Source: Plenodomus lindquistii (lineage: Eukaryota > Ascomycota > Dothideomycetes > Pleosporales > Leptosphaeriaceae). From it: DNA of 64,000 nt. The notes under the pieces are model-generated. The model had not been told where the DNA came from. It did no database searches and worked only from the letters and a program-made list of their open reading frames with translations. Positions 1 through 11,022 of the stretch are shown here, piece by piece. How positions within the stretch are numbered: position 1 is the first letter of the stretch; each line of letters begins with the position of its first letter. The stretch spans positions 2,790,001 to 2,854,000 of the forward strand of contig JANUWI010000003.1 in assembly GCA_025504975.1 (NCBI GenBank), read 5' to 3'. A program made the translations under genes and the position numbers.

Positions 1-2149
1 AATACAATATGCGCATGTCTCCTAATACGAATGCCACTAGTCTCACCTCGTAAGGTCACTCAAACTGAGTACCAGATCCTCGCAGCGTATTTGTTGTGTA
101 TTATAACCATGGGGACGCATTTGTCGTTTCTAGTCCGCTCACACGCTGGGGACATGACCAGCTAGTATTTTGTAAACTTTTCGGTGTAGCGTCAGTGTTG
201 AACTTTTACACGTTAGCAAGCGGTTCAAGTCAATTTTATACCCCGAGAACTTTATCGGCTTTGGATTGGAGATCAGCCTGGCTCTACCACGCAGGGCCGC
301 GACTAACATCGAAGCTCTAAGAAACATAGAGACCAGCAGGTCACACGATAGACCCGGTGATAACCCATTGAGTCCACTCGTTTGTCAAACAAACAGTGTT
401 GCGAAATGCTCGGTGCTGTGTGTTTAGTACCAACTGTCCGTAACCGTGGGGATCGTTTTTTGTTGGTACGCGTCGCGTAGCATACTTGCTTGGATCAGGG
501 CATGGCCTATGAAGGGAGAGGCAAGAAAATAGAAGCAAACCATGCATTGCCCTAAGATCATACGATAGAGCCGTCGCGATGCCACAGTTTAGTGAGCCAA
601 CTTGAGCGTCAAGCACAACTATGGCTGGGCCGAGCGGATGGGAACCATGGAACTCCGAATAGCCCTTCTTAGAAAGACCGGAATTGAGACCAGGCCTGGG
701 GCTCATGTAGCTTACGCAGAGAGTAATGACGAGACAAGAAATTTACCGTAGCTTCCTACAGGCCAGTCGAGTGCGAGGAAAAACCATCATGGCCGAAGAT
801 GAGTAGCTTGTCCATTCTCACAGTCTTTGAATCGTACTTTGGCGGTCCGAATGACACTTTGGACATGCTTGTTCACGATGTTCCGATGGCGAGTCACGGC
901 CGAAGGGCGGGGATAATCACGTAGTTGCTGATTACCGATAAGCCGGCCCATCCTCAGGCATTTGACTGGGGACGTATTCGAAGTTGCTCCGAGTCTCTTT
1001 GTGCTTCCGTCATTTCCTGAGCGCAACGCTCCAATGTTGCGTGTACTGCGTTCTCTTTCTTGGTACAGAGCGGCAATCCCGAGCATAATCTCGATCGCGT
1101 CCGCCACAGCTGTATTCCGAGTAGTGTAGGGCCCAGAGGAGTTCACTGACGAATCGCGGAGGTGTTGTAGGTTCTCGATGAGGCTGTGGCCCATGAGCAT
1201 ACGGTACTGGAGAGCCGTTGCCCCGAACGCGCCCTGTCGAGTCCACGAACGTTTACTACCAGGTTTCAAGCGCGTTCAGGTCCTGCCCATAATTGTCCTC
1301 GCGAAACGGTCGCGTTTGTGATGCACGTATTCGGTTCTAGTCCGCGGAACTAATGCGCGATCGAGGGGCAGAAGTATGAAGGCGGCGGCCGTATGCCTCT
1401 GAAATGCGTTGCGCTCGTTGGTGTCAGGGCAATTCTACGGCTCTAGGAATTCGTTGCGAGAGATGGCGGCACAGCTGAGATGCGGACGGGAGTGGTGGCA
1501 GCTTGACCTCTGCGAGCAAATCCAAACGGTAAAGTCGTCGAGGTTAGGCGCAACTGGAACTATCACGTGCTGGGTGCTAACATATCACGGAGTCCTTCCA
1601 TGCTTGTAATCTTCAGCCGAGAAGTCAAGAAATATTTGTAAATAAGATATTGCGAGAGTCAATGTAGGGAACGTGTACCAGCAGGTCCACAAGGTACAAT
1701 GAAGTGTATGGTAACTAATCGTCAAGCGCGTGCAACGACGTGTCCGGGTCCACGCAAAACCCGGAAGAACTTCACCAAAATCGGATCCAGGGAATCAAGC
1801 CTTGCGCATAGTAAATACCACAATACTGAAACTGTACATGTAGGCTTCTATCCCATTAGTGTTGTGATCAGAATATTAAGATTCTTGTTATCGCCGCTTC
1901 GTTCTGTGCTGGCTTCACGAACAGGATGAACCGCTATAGTTGGACAAGCAATGTAAGCCATCGGTTTACCTAGCTAGTGAAACACATGGTAAGAATGCGA
2001 AGTAACCTACGCAGTCCGATGTGGCTACACTTGTACGGAAAGGCTACTGGCTTGTGCATGCCTAGTGCAGATCTACCGCAGCTCGCCCTGAAGCTGTATG
2101 ATTGATCTTGCAAGTTGCGCCAAAACCACCCCACTACACAACTCAAAGT
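1..2149. other. No recognised gene; one possible relic
   Basis: I see no gene with convincing start, splice sites and domain here. The only stretch with protein-like composition is on the minus strand from 1290 to 787. That frame opens with an ATG at 1290, is broken by a TGA at 1278-1276 (codon 5), and then stays open for about 160 codons without matching a family I know. Base composition is ordinary, with no tandem repeat or AT-rich collapse. Confidence 0.4.
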
Positions 2150-2695
2150 ATGGCGCCAGAGGCCCCCGCTACGAATGGCACGACAGAGGGCGACTACCAG
2201 GCTCTGTGGGCGAACAAATATCGTGGCGTATGTGAAGTACTATAATTCATTCAATGGTGTGCTGATCGAAGACAGGCGACGGTAGAAGACCTCGACCCGC
2301 CTCCTGCGCTTTCCGTACAGCCTACCGATCCCATATCATGGGCGCTCATGTCTGGTCTTGAGCGCGACTACACACACCTTACCGTCATATCCCAAGAAAA
2401 CCGCGCACTCCTCGGATACATCAGCATCCCACGCCTGCAACAGCTCTTGAAAGAGGGCAAGGTCAAAGACAGCGACCCAGTACAGGAAGCCATGCACAAG
2501 TTCCAGCGTCGCGGCCGGAGATACAAGGTCATCACTACGGAGACTGAGCTGGAGGAGTTGGAGGAATTCTTCAAGGGCGGCGTAGACGGCAGCGGAGCGC
2601 AAGAGTTCGCAGTCGTCACCGACGCGAGCAGGAAGTTTGTGCTGGGAGTTGCGACAAAATCAGATCTCGAGAACTTTGCGAAGAGGAGGGCTTGA
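2150..2695 (+). CDS. Small CBS-domain protein
   Basis: Two exons, 2150-2227 and 2276-2695, joined across a 48-nt intron (GTATGT donor, branch GCTGAT, AG acceptor) in phase 0, giving 165 aa. After a short N-terminal segment the protein holds a tandem CBS-type module. The first half contains LLGYISIPRLQQLLKEG and runs into a helix with DPVQEAMHKF. The second contains EFAVVTDASRKFVLGVATKS followed by the usual DLENFA helix. CBS pairs bind adenosyl ligands in many proteins, but small stand-alone fungal members have no agreed function, and I see no fused enzyme domain. The start is the first ATG in frame and the only one that uses the upstream exon. It probably acts in the cytosol, since no signal peptide or membrane segment is visible. 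Confidence 0.85.
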
Positions 2696-4529
2696 ATGAG
2701 CTGAGCGCATGAAACGGTCGGTTGGGCTTTGCATTGTTAGGCGTTTGTTGGCTATACCATGGGGCGCACTCTACAGAGGCTTGATTCAACATTCTGGCCC
2801 ACGTGGTCACGGCGGTAGGAAGGAGGACAATGACAAGAGCCTGAACGCTCGTCCCAAGTATCACTGCATAGTAGTGGCTTGTAACGAAAAGACTGACTGA
2901 GGTTGGTATTACCAGCGTCATTGAAGGTCAAGTAACAAGGTCAAGTAACACTTCTATAATTTCAATCTCCCATGTCCCAACACTACACCAGTAATACATG
3001 CTGTCTATAGCATTCGACTCACATGTGGTCATTTCCGGAAGCGCTCTGGAATTGTGTTGTTCGCACCTTCCTTGGCCAACCATTTTTCACCTTCACCTCA
3101 CCCCCGTCTCTTCACTCCATCATTCTGCAATCTTCTTGCCTCTCTGGCGCTCCTTCCCAAAACATCTCTCGGCACCAGATCAAATTGCTCACCGTCCGCA
3201 CACGCTACTGCACACCATTTTCGCGCCTCAGCTCGCGGCACCTTTTCTCCTTTCTACCCACACCCAAATCTCGTCCCTGGCAGCCACCACTGCTAGTCGA
3301 GTACAATTTTTGCCTCCTGCGCTTCTGCACACCACCTCGAGATTGTCCTGCCATGGTAGGTACATTCTCAGTGAGATGCTCTCGCTCACCTTCGGGTGTT
3401 TGATCATCCGCAGCCTTACGTTCGCCCTCAGGCGTTCGTTTCGTTTGAAAGCCCTCCTCGTCCGCCATGTAGCGTTCGGACACCTCATGTCCGCCCACAG
3501 GCGTTCATTATACTTGAATTTGCATCAACCATAGCCCAGCTACGAACACTGACCTATAACTACTAAAGCGGATACCTTTGGCAACTGTCTTCCTTGAGTC
3601 TTCCTTGAGAGCAGATGGGTAACTTCACCACCTTAGTGTTCACCTCGTATCAGTACGACCGACACAACGGTGACTATCAAGACGACGTGTGCGTCTGAGT
3701 ACAGTGTGAGGTGATGAAGCAGACTTGGACAACATGCGATGTCACCTGGCTGCCATGTGATCTACGCGACGAGCTTCGATTGCACATTGAAAGTCCTCAG
3801 GCTCTCTCGCTACCTCATCCACGCACAGGCTACAGGTTCCTCTCATAAATTCGATCATGGGCGTCACACCGAAGTAAGCGAGGCATTAGGTCAATGAATT
3901 GAATCGCCTAGCAATCCCAAATCTGGCCCATCGCAAGGACACTTCTATTTGATGCATCTCAGGTCTGAACGGCGTTCAAATGTCGAACATATTGTCTTTC
4001 GAAATCTGAGGAGCCGCGATTACACTAGTCTTGCAAGAGTCAGGAACCATGTCTGTGATCAGTTTCCAACAGCACATCACATACCGTATTAACACCGAGC
4101 GTCGAATAATGACTGTAGAGTAGGCTCAGACTTGTTTCTCGAAACATTCACATTCCTATTTGCTAGTTCTTATTGAAGTAATACGGATACACTTGGATGA
4201 GCACAAAGAGGAGAGTGATCATTTCGCGCCTCCATCACTCCCCAATGTATGCACTTTGCCGTTCTCACCGGTGGAGACTAGGTAGGCGCAGATTTAATTT
4301 TCAATGTCCCCCTGGCAAACACCAAACACAAAAAAAGTCCAATGCGACGTCATCAAGTGCGGGCTTGGCATGCACGCCTCGTCCTCAACCATTCCGAGAG
4401 GCATCCATGAATGACATGCGCAGGCTCTCCGCACGCCGAAACTGAGCCGAACCGCAACAACGCCTCTATGCGTCTCTAAGAGCAGCACCGGGCGCTCAGT
4501 CCTGAACCTTTGTCTGAACAGTCGCTGGC
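2696..4529. other. Intergenic; pyrimidine-rich stretch with weak local repeat
   Basis: There is no supported gene. From about 3050 to 3350 the plus strand is rich in C and T, as in many fungal 5' regions, but no reading frame follows it. Around 3415-3515 a GGCGTTCRTT motif occurs twice about 70 bp apart, after CCCTCA and CCCACA, which may be a decayed duplication. The end of the interval should hold the promoter of the phosphatase gene starting at 4530. Confidence 0.4.
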
Positions 4530-5796
4530 ATGCTCGCTCCTTCCCTTCGCCTGCGCAGTCCCACCTCTGGATTGCTTTCCCATGTCTCACGCTGGCGGAC
4601 TTCAGCACCACTGCGGCCGGTGTTCGCGCAGCCGATGAGATGTTTCGCCAAAAAAGTTACAGAGGCTCAGACAGGCGCTGGCACCATGACACCTGTGCCT
4701 GCTGATGCGGAACCCGCCAAAATCAAGTCGCCTTTTTATTTCGAAGCTGGCTATGCCCTCTTTGCGAAGAGACCTTCTCGACCATTCCCGCCGCCGTTTC
4801 TCTCGTTGCCTTCGACAAGCTTCTCCGAACCGCTGAGTACACATGACAAAAGTAGAGATCGGCGACCGAAGGTCAATGGGACAATGATACGCGGGGTTAC
4901 CAACGGAGACGACGCGGTGTTGGTCAACGAAAGCTTCATTGCAGCGAACGATGGCGTGGGAGCCTGGGCGACAAGAGAGAAGGGCCATGCTGCGTGCGTC
5001 GCCCCACCCTTCTACACCCAGTATATATGCGCTGACACGTTACACCTGTAGCCTGTGGTCTCGCCTGATCCTCCATTTCTGGGCACTCGAAATCAAAGCC
5101 GCAGCTTACTCACCCACCTCCCCACCCGACCCAGTCGCATACCTCCAAACCGCGTACGACCTCACTAAGAAAGCCACCAGCGAGCCGAACGAGTGGCACG
5201 GTACTACAACAGCCTGCGGCGCCCTCCTCACATCTGACGACCAGGAGCCTGGCCACCCAGTCCTGTACGTCACGCAACTCGGCGACAGCCAAATCCTCGT
5301 CATTCGACCCAGTAGCAAGGAAGTCATATTCAAAACCGAAGAGCAGTGGCATTGGTTCGATTGCCCACGACAACTTGGAACGAACAGCCAAGACACACCG
5401 AATGACAACGCGATCATGGACCGCATAGAGATCCAGGAAGACGACATTGTAATCGCCATGACAGATGGCGTGGTCGATAATCTCTGGGAGCATGAAGTGG
5501 TCGACAACGTGCTGGAGAGTATGGAGAAGTGGCGTGGCGAGAACGAGTCTGAGAATCAGACTTACGCCGACGGTATGCGCTTCGTGGCGGAGCGACTTAT
5601 GAATGCTGCAAGAACGATTGCGCAGGATCCTTTTGCGGAGAGTCCGTACATGGAGAAGGCAATTGATGAAGGGTTGTCGATTGAAGGAGGTAGGTCGCAT
5701 GTAGGATCACTTGATTTGTGCAGTGCTGACTAGGTGTTAGGCAAGCTCGACGATATCAGCGTGGTCGCTGCCCAGTGTAAACGCCGAAAAGGCTGA
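4530..5796 (+). CDS. PP2C-type Ser/Thr phosphatase, PTC7/azr1-like, mitochondrial
   Basis: Three exons: 4530-4993, 5052-5689 and 5741-5796, with introns of 58 and 51 nt, encoding 385 aa. The family dephosphorylates phosphoserine/threonine with two metal ions; yeast Ptc7 works in mitochondria on coenzyme Q synthesis. Metal-site motifs are present in order: GDDA then NDGVGAW, GDSQILVI, MTDGVVDN, and KLDDISVV in the last exon. The N-terminus (about residues 1-42) is rich in Arg, Ser and Ala without acidic residues, as expected of a mitochondrial presequence. The first intron joins GHA to ALWSRL, the usual family sequence, which supports that splice. The position usually reading ADGVGGW is NDGVGAW here, a mild deviation. 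Substrate is inferred from the family only. Confidence 0.9.
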
Positions 5797-6449
5797 AACG
5801 GCATGCTCCACGAAGTCGACGACTAACTTTACGACCGGCTACAGACCGCTTTGGAACTGACACGTCCTGTCCATAGGACACCCAACCACGCACACGATGC
5901 AGCACCGGGTCGCTCCGAGACCTCTCGCTTCATACCTGAGGAAGCATCTCGGGATCTCACAAGCGGGCTTTGCCAGCCTTCATGTCGGGTTGTTGCTGTA
6001 ACATCAGCCAGACGCTGATGCGCTGCCCCACGCAGCAATCGGGGTTAGACTGGCATACAATTGGATACGAGAATCGAGGGGTGCCTTTCAGCCCAACGTT
6101 ATGGCCGTGGCACTACGAAACACACGATGAATTATGAAATCATTGGGCTTCTAAGGATGCTTTTGATTTCGAGGCTCTGCTCTGGGCGTCTATAGTGAAA
6201 GAATGAAAGGCACGCAGGAGAGTGTTGGATGCAATTGACCATGGTCAATCATCAGGTAATGTCCATGCAGGATGGCGCATAGGGACTCTGCAGTGGTGTG
6301 CTTTGTGGAGAATGACATCCAGCGACTATGGACACGGGATCTTTTCAGATCCTCATCGCAGCACATTAGATGTGAAGCCCATGAACCTAGCTCATCGAAG
6401 GAGGGCAATATTAATGCAACCTGTAATACCACCTGTTCTCAAGTGCTTC
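5797..6449. other. Intergenic between convergent genes
   Basis: This is the shared 3' region of the phosphatase (plus) and the SR protein (minus). I see no gene, repeat or RNA motif in it. Confidence 0.5.
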
Positions 6450-7756
6450 TCACTCCAATTCTGGTGTTCCCGATGGTGAGCGCGAAGCCTTGCGTCGAGA
6501 CCTGTTCGATTTGACAGGCGATCGTGACCTACTGGAGCTGAGTGATCGCTTCCGTCTTTTGAAATCGGGCCGGGAGCCTGCCGAATCAGCCCCAGAGGAA
6601 CTGTGCCTACGGCGTCGCTCTCTGACAGGGCTCCTCGACCGGGAACTCGATGGCGATCTGCGGCGACGTCGAGGTGGGGTTCGGGAACGTGATGCTGACA
6701 CCCTGGGCGCTGGTGAGCTTGATTTGACTGCGGGGGAAGCAGATCGTGATATATGCCTAGGTAATCTTCTGCTGTCGTGGCTTGGAGACCAAGACCTGTC
6801 TCTCCGTCCTCCCGATCGTGCTGGAGGAGAGCGTCTCGACCGACGAGGTGGCGTTCTCGAGCGATCAGTAGAAGGGGATCGTCGCGGTCGGCGTCGTGGC
6901 GGTGTTAGTGATCGATCTGACGAGGGTGAGCGGCGTGTACGACGAGGTGGAGACAAAGAGCGATCGCGAGAGTGGCGTCCGCGGCCTCTGTCGCTTGGGA
7001 CATAGACATCGCGCTCTCGCCTTGGTGGAGGTGATCTCCGTCTTCTGTCACATGTCAGCGGAAGTCTCTTGGTCTGACTGTTGGCCCACATACGGAGGTG
7101 ATCTCGAACCACGTCGTGGTGGCCCTCGATCAAAGTCCCTTCCTCGGCCTCGGCCTCCTCGGTCACCTCCTCGGAAACCTCGACCTCCACCACGACCACG
7201 CTCAGGCCGGTCTGTACGTTCACTTCGGCGGAAGGAGTCGATCATGTCGTTCTGTTCCTTATCTTCGAGGCGACGAGCTTCGGCGGCGGCTTTCGAAAGC
7301 TATATGAACAGGTCAGCAGTGCTATAGAACATGGATTTTAACCGCCTTACCTGCTCTTGTTGCAACTCTAGCTTCTTCGCCTCCAGCAGTTCGCGCGGAA
7401 CACCCATAGGACTGTCTTGAGCGCTCAACATCAAGTCCCATAGTTCCTTGCAGAATGCCGCGGTATCTTTGTTGAGGAAGCCTGTGAGCTGAATCTGTAT
7501 CTCTTTGATTTTGGGCTATTGGGTCAGTCAAGGTCGCGCAAATGGCAAACCGGTGACTTACAAACTGATTCTGCTCGACCAAGTTGTAGCATGTTTCCAC
7601 CACAATATCGTCTTCATCGCCCAAGATAGTCGTGATCCTGTTAGCAATCCACTTCTTCATCAGGTCAATATTGACTTTCTCGATGTCGACTTTCTTGTCA
7701 AATTCTGGTGGGAACTTGGTGGCCTTGAGGCGCTTCTGATCGACGCTCGACGCCAT
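6450..7756 (-). CDS. PWI-domain, RS-rich splicing factor (SRm160/SRRM1-like)
   Basis: Four exons on the minus strand: 7756-7562, 7515-7351, 7299-7094 and 7044-6450, giving 386 aa. The first 120 residues form a PWI domain: KATKFPPEF, then the VNIDLMKKWIANRI signature and WDLM near its end. PWI domains bind nucleic acid in pre-mRNA processing. The remainder is low complexity: an RGG-like stretch (GRGGGRGFRGGDRGGRGRG), then more than 150 residues of RS/RSP repeats such as RSRTPPRRRRRSPSSSRSRS. This is the SRm160 layout, so a nuclear splicing coactivator role is likely. All three introns are 46-51 nt with CTGAC/TGACC branch sites. The frame is open upstream of MASSVDQKR but has no ATG, so 7756 is the start. 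Long plus-strand frames over the RS region are shadows. Confidence 0.92.
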
Positions 7757-8367
7757 ATTGGATGCTGAGAGGATCGCGCCTGGTGAAATAGTACGGAGGT
7801 TTGGCAGTGCGCGTAGCCGACGCGAATAGCTGAGGTTCGTGAGTTGTGAGGTTGGAGCTCGAGCACTGATCGATGCAATCGGTAGCTCGGCGGCACCTTC
7901 CGAGATTACGTCAGTCAGGTACGGAGGTCCGCTTCCAGCACCTGCTCCGACTTCCACTTCGATTCCTCCTTCACTTGGAAGCGATAACAGCGTGGAAGCT
8001 TTTTCGAAATGTATCACAGGGGCTTCGTGACACTCACGAGTACATGTCTACTAACAGATGTTGATTTTATTGACAACCAAGCAGTATGCGTCCAATATCT
8101 GCTGAATACCGAACCTCGACCGTCATGCGCCTGCCTTCACTCACTACCATGCCGAGCAAAACGTGTCGAGGAAAACGTGCCGATGGCTCTAAATTGGTCA
8201 TATACTCTTTCCTTTCGTTACTTTGATGATACCTAACACCCGCCCTGAAAGTGGCGATTGCTTTCAAATCCCCATCCTCCGTCTCACCTTTCTGCCTGCC
8301 TGACAGTTCTATCACCTCACTTTACCTATCAAATCACTCTCTACGTTGCGTCCATTCTTACTTTGCT
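7757..8367. promoter_or_regulatory. Divergent promoter region
   Basis: This interval separates the divergent SR-protein gene (minus) and the Pro-rich gene (plus). It must contain both 5' regions. The last 150 bases before 8368 are rich in C and T, as is common upstream of fungal starts. I see no defined operator. Confidence 0.4.
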
Positions 8368-10034
8368 ATGTCCGATGCTGAGGTCTCCAAGCCTGTGCCC
8401 GCTCCTGTTGCAGAGCACCCAGCCGAAGAACCTCCAGCAGTCGAGCATCCGGTAGATGTGGTAGTGGTAGAAGTGCCGCCACCAGAAGCACCTCCGGCAG
8501 GGGCGCCGCATCAAGCAGCGCCTCCAGCAGAGCCTCCAGCAGCAGAACCTCCAGCGACAGTGGTAGTGGTCGAAGTCCCGGCACAGCCCCCAGCAGAAGT
8601 GTCGCCGCCTCCACCTCCACCACCTCCACAAGCTGAGCCTACAGCAGCAGAAGCCGCAGTAACAGTAGTGGTGGTAGAAGTCCCAGCTGAGCCTCCAGCG
8701 ACAGTGGTAGTGGTCGAAGTCCCGGCAGAGCCCCCAGCAGAAGTGTCGCCACCACCACCACCACCACCTCCTCCTCCTCCTCCTCCTCCTCCTCCTCCTC
8801 CTCCTCCTCCTCCTCCCGCAGCAGATCCCCCGGCAGCAGTGGTGGTTGTGGTCGAAGCGCCACCCCCAGCAGAGCCTGCAATGACAGCGCCTGCAGTAAT
8901 AGCGCCATCAACATCAGTGGGGCCTCAAGCAGCAGTGGTGGTGGCAGAAGTACCGCCCCCAGCACAGCCGCCAGCACCCAAACCACTCTCACCGGTACCT
9001 CCACCAGAACCACCAGCAGCGGTGCCACCTCCGGCAGCAGCACCCCCAGCAGCAGTAGTAGTTGTAGAAGTGCCACCTCCAGCACAGCCTCCAGCGATAG
9101 TGACATCACCAGCAGTCGAGCCTCCACCAGTAATACCACCACCTGAAGCACCAGCAGTAACTGTGGTAGTATTACCGAAAGAAGGGCCTGCAGTAGAGAA
9201 AATCCCGACAGGTAAGTCATTAGCAGACATATCTAGAGTAGGAATTTTCAAGCAAAGAAGCCCGCTCATATACAGCCAGCTGAACCGCAACCCAAGGCGG
9301 CCGATGTCATCCCAGTTATGCCCGAACCTAGCCCTGCTCTTGCTCCTGCTCCTAAGGAACCCGCCGCTTCTCGACCTCCAGTTGCAGCAGATCCGCCAAA
9401 ACCCACCCCTACCACCTCAATTGTAGTAGACCCACCGAAACCAGCACCTCCTCCTCCTCCAAAGGTATCTGATATCAAAACTACGCCAGCACCAGGCCTT
9501 CCACCTCCGGCGCCAGCTCCTCCTTCGAAATCAGCCGATCCCAAATCCCCGCTAGTGCCAGCTCCTCCGCCGAAGGCAGTTGATACCAAGCTTGCGCCAG
9601 CATCAGCCCCTCCACCTCAAGTGCCGGCCCCTCCCCCAAAGCCAGCCGACCCCAAACCTCCGGCAGCGCCAGTCCCTCCTCCTCCGCCAAAGCCAGCTGA
9701 TCCCAAACCTCCGGCAGCGACAGCTCCCCCGCCAAAGCCAGCTGATCCTAAACCCCCGCCAGCACCCACTGCTCCTCCGGGGAAGAAAAAGGATTCAAAG
9801 GCTGAAGCTGCGAAGAAAAAGGAAGATAAGAAAGCTGCAAAGAAGAAGGCAAAGGAAGAAAAGAAGGCCGCAAAGAAGAAGGCAAAGGAAGAGAAGAAGA
9901 AAGCTGCTGCTGCGAAGAAAGCAGAGAAGAAAGCTGCTGCCGCGAAGAAGAAGGCAGATAAAAAGGCTGCTGCGGCAAAGAAGAAGGCAGACAAGAAAGC
10001 TGCTGCTGCCGCGAAGAAGAAAGGCAAGAAGTAA
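8368..10034 (+). CDS. Low-complexity Pro/Val-rich protein with Lys/Ala-rich tail
   Basis: Two exons, 8368-9211 and 9280-10034, 532 aa. The 68-nt intron uses GTAAGT and a second AG (9279); using the first AG at 9275 gives an immediate stop. Residues about 25-280 repeat a block of VVVVEVP followed by Pro/Ala-rich spacers, and include a run of more than 20 prolines encoded by (CCA)n(CCT)n at about 8746-8816. Residues about 300-450 repeat PPPKPADPKPP-like units. The last 80 or so are almost only K and A with some E and D (KKAKEEKKAAKKKA), resembling histone H1 tails or a charged single helix. There is no signal peptide or catalytic domain. I do not recognise a family. It could be a DNA-, RNA- or scaffold-binding protein, but composition alone does not decide. 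Repeat length probably varies between strains. Confidence 0.7.
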
Positions 10035-11022
10035 GCGCTGGAACTTGCGGTGGTTGCTGTCGTCATGTAATTGTAAGTGTATCGACACCCTCTGTTTATT
10101 GCTATAACTGACCCTCACCAGGCAACCAATGAGAAAGCCCAGACTGAACCCGAGGTAGTTGATGAGACCGATTCAAAGTCGCAACGATTCAGACGCTGAA
10201 GGTGGCAGCCCTTATCTAAATGGTCTTGATACGAGTAAAGAAGGCAGGCCTAGACGTCAAGGCTGTTGTTGATTATGGTTGAGGTTGCAGGTGCATAACG
10301 CTCGTGGGACATGGGCGTTTCCGTTGGTCCGTTGTACAACTTGAGTAATTCTACTGGATTCTCTTGAGCCCTATTACTTGGATATCGTGTTCATGATACC
10401 TAATCGACAGCGAGTCCGTACAACTAATTCTCATCTACTGCAGTGGGCTATCGTGGGGTCTGATTGTCCAGAAATTGGATGGACTGACACTTGAACCCAT
10501 CGAACCATCTGCCTAGTCTCGAGCGACGGTGGGCAATATTTCCAGGAATTCGCGAAGCCCACTCTCCTCTACACCCAGATTGCAAAGTATGCGATCTGTT
10601 CCAGAGTGTCAAGGATGAACTTCGCAGTGGAAAACTCTCATAATGTTGTTCAACGTATCTTTGCGTCGCGGTGTCGCTGATGCTATGTGTGTGGACGAAT
10701 TGCTACTACTAGGCGCAGCCGTAGTCCCGAAATTGGACTGACTTAGCAGCTTTCAACTTTCGGACCACGTAGATACCCTCGGCGACCTTTGTGTGAGATA
10801 CTGAGAATGAAGACCCGAGCAATTGGCTGCGAGAAGCATTCTTAAAGCAGGACGGAAGGACAGATAGACATGGAATGCGTCTGACATGTTCCGTTTCCAG
10901 GAGAATTGTTTGGCTGTGCCAACAGCTCACAGAAGCGCAGCGCTTGTTGTGACGATACTTTTGAACTCCTTTACGGGGGTAGGTATTGACACATTCTTAG
11001 GTACAAAATTGGATGAGCTGCG
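10035..11022. other. Intergenic between convergent genes; possible extra 3' exon
   Basis: No independent gene is seen. A GTAAGT at 10072 and a CACCAG acceptor ending at about 10121 are followed by a 25-codon open frame (ATNEKAQTEPEVVDE...) ending in TGA near 10199. This may be a spliced 3' UTR or an alternative end of the Pro-rich gene. The remainder shows nothing. Confidence 0.35.

Noticed and set aside
2998..3534. 178-codon plus-strand frame in a pyrimidine-rich stretch
   Set aside because: CT-rich DNA yields Ser/Leu/His-rich frames in all three phases; no domain, no consistent codon bias.
6490..7005. 171-codon plus-strand frame opposite the RS-rich exon
   Set aside because: Antisense of RS repeats (CGA/TCG) is naturally stop-free; the minus strand carries the PWI-RS protein with four matching exons.
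8639..9290. Long minus-strand open frames across the Pro-rich gene (193 and 121 codons)
   Set aside because: They are antisense to triplet repeats, consist of Leu/Val/Glu or Gly/Thr runs, and have no start or splice logic.
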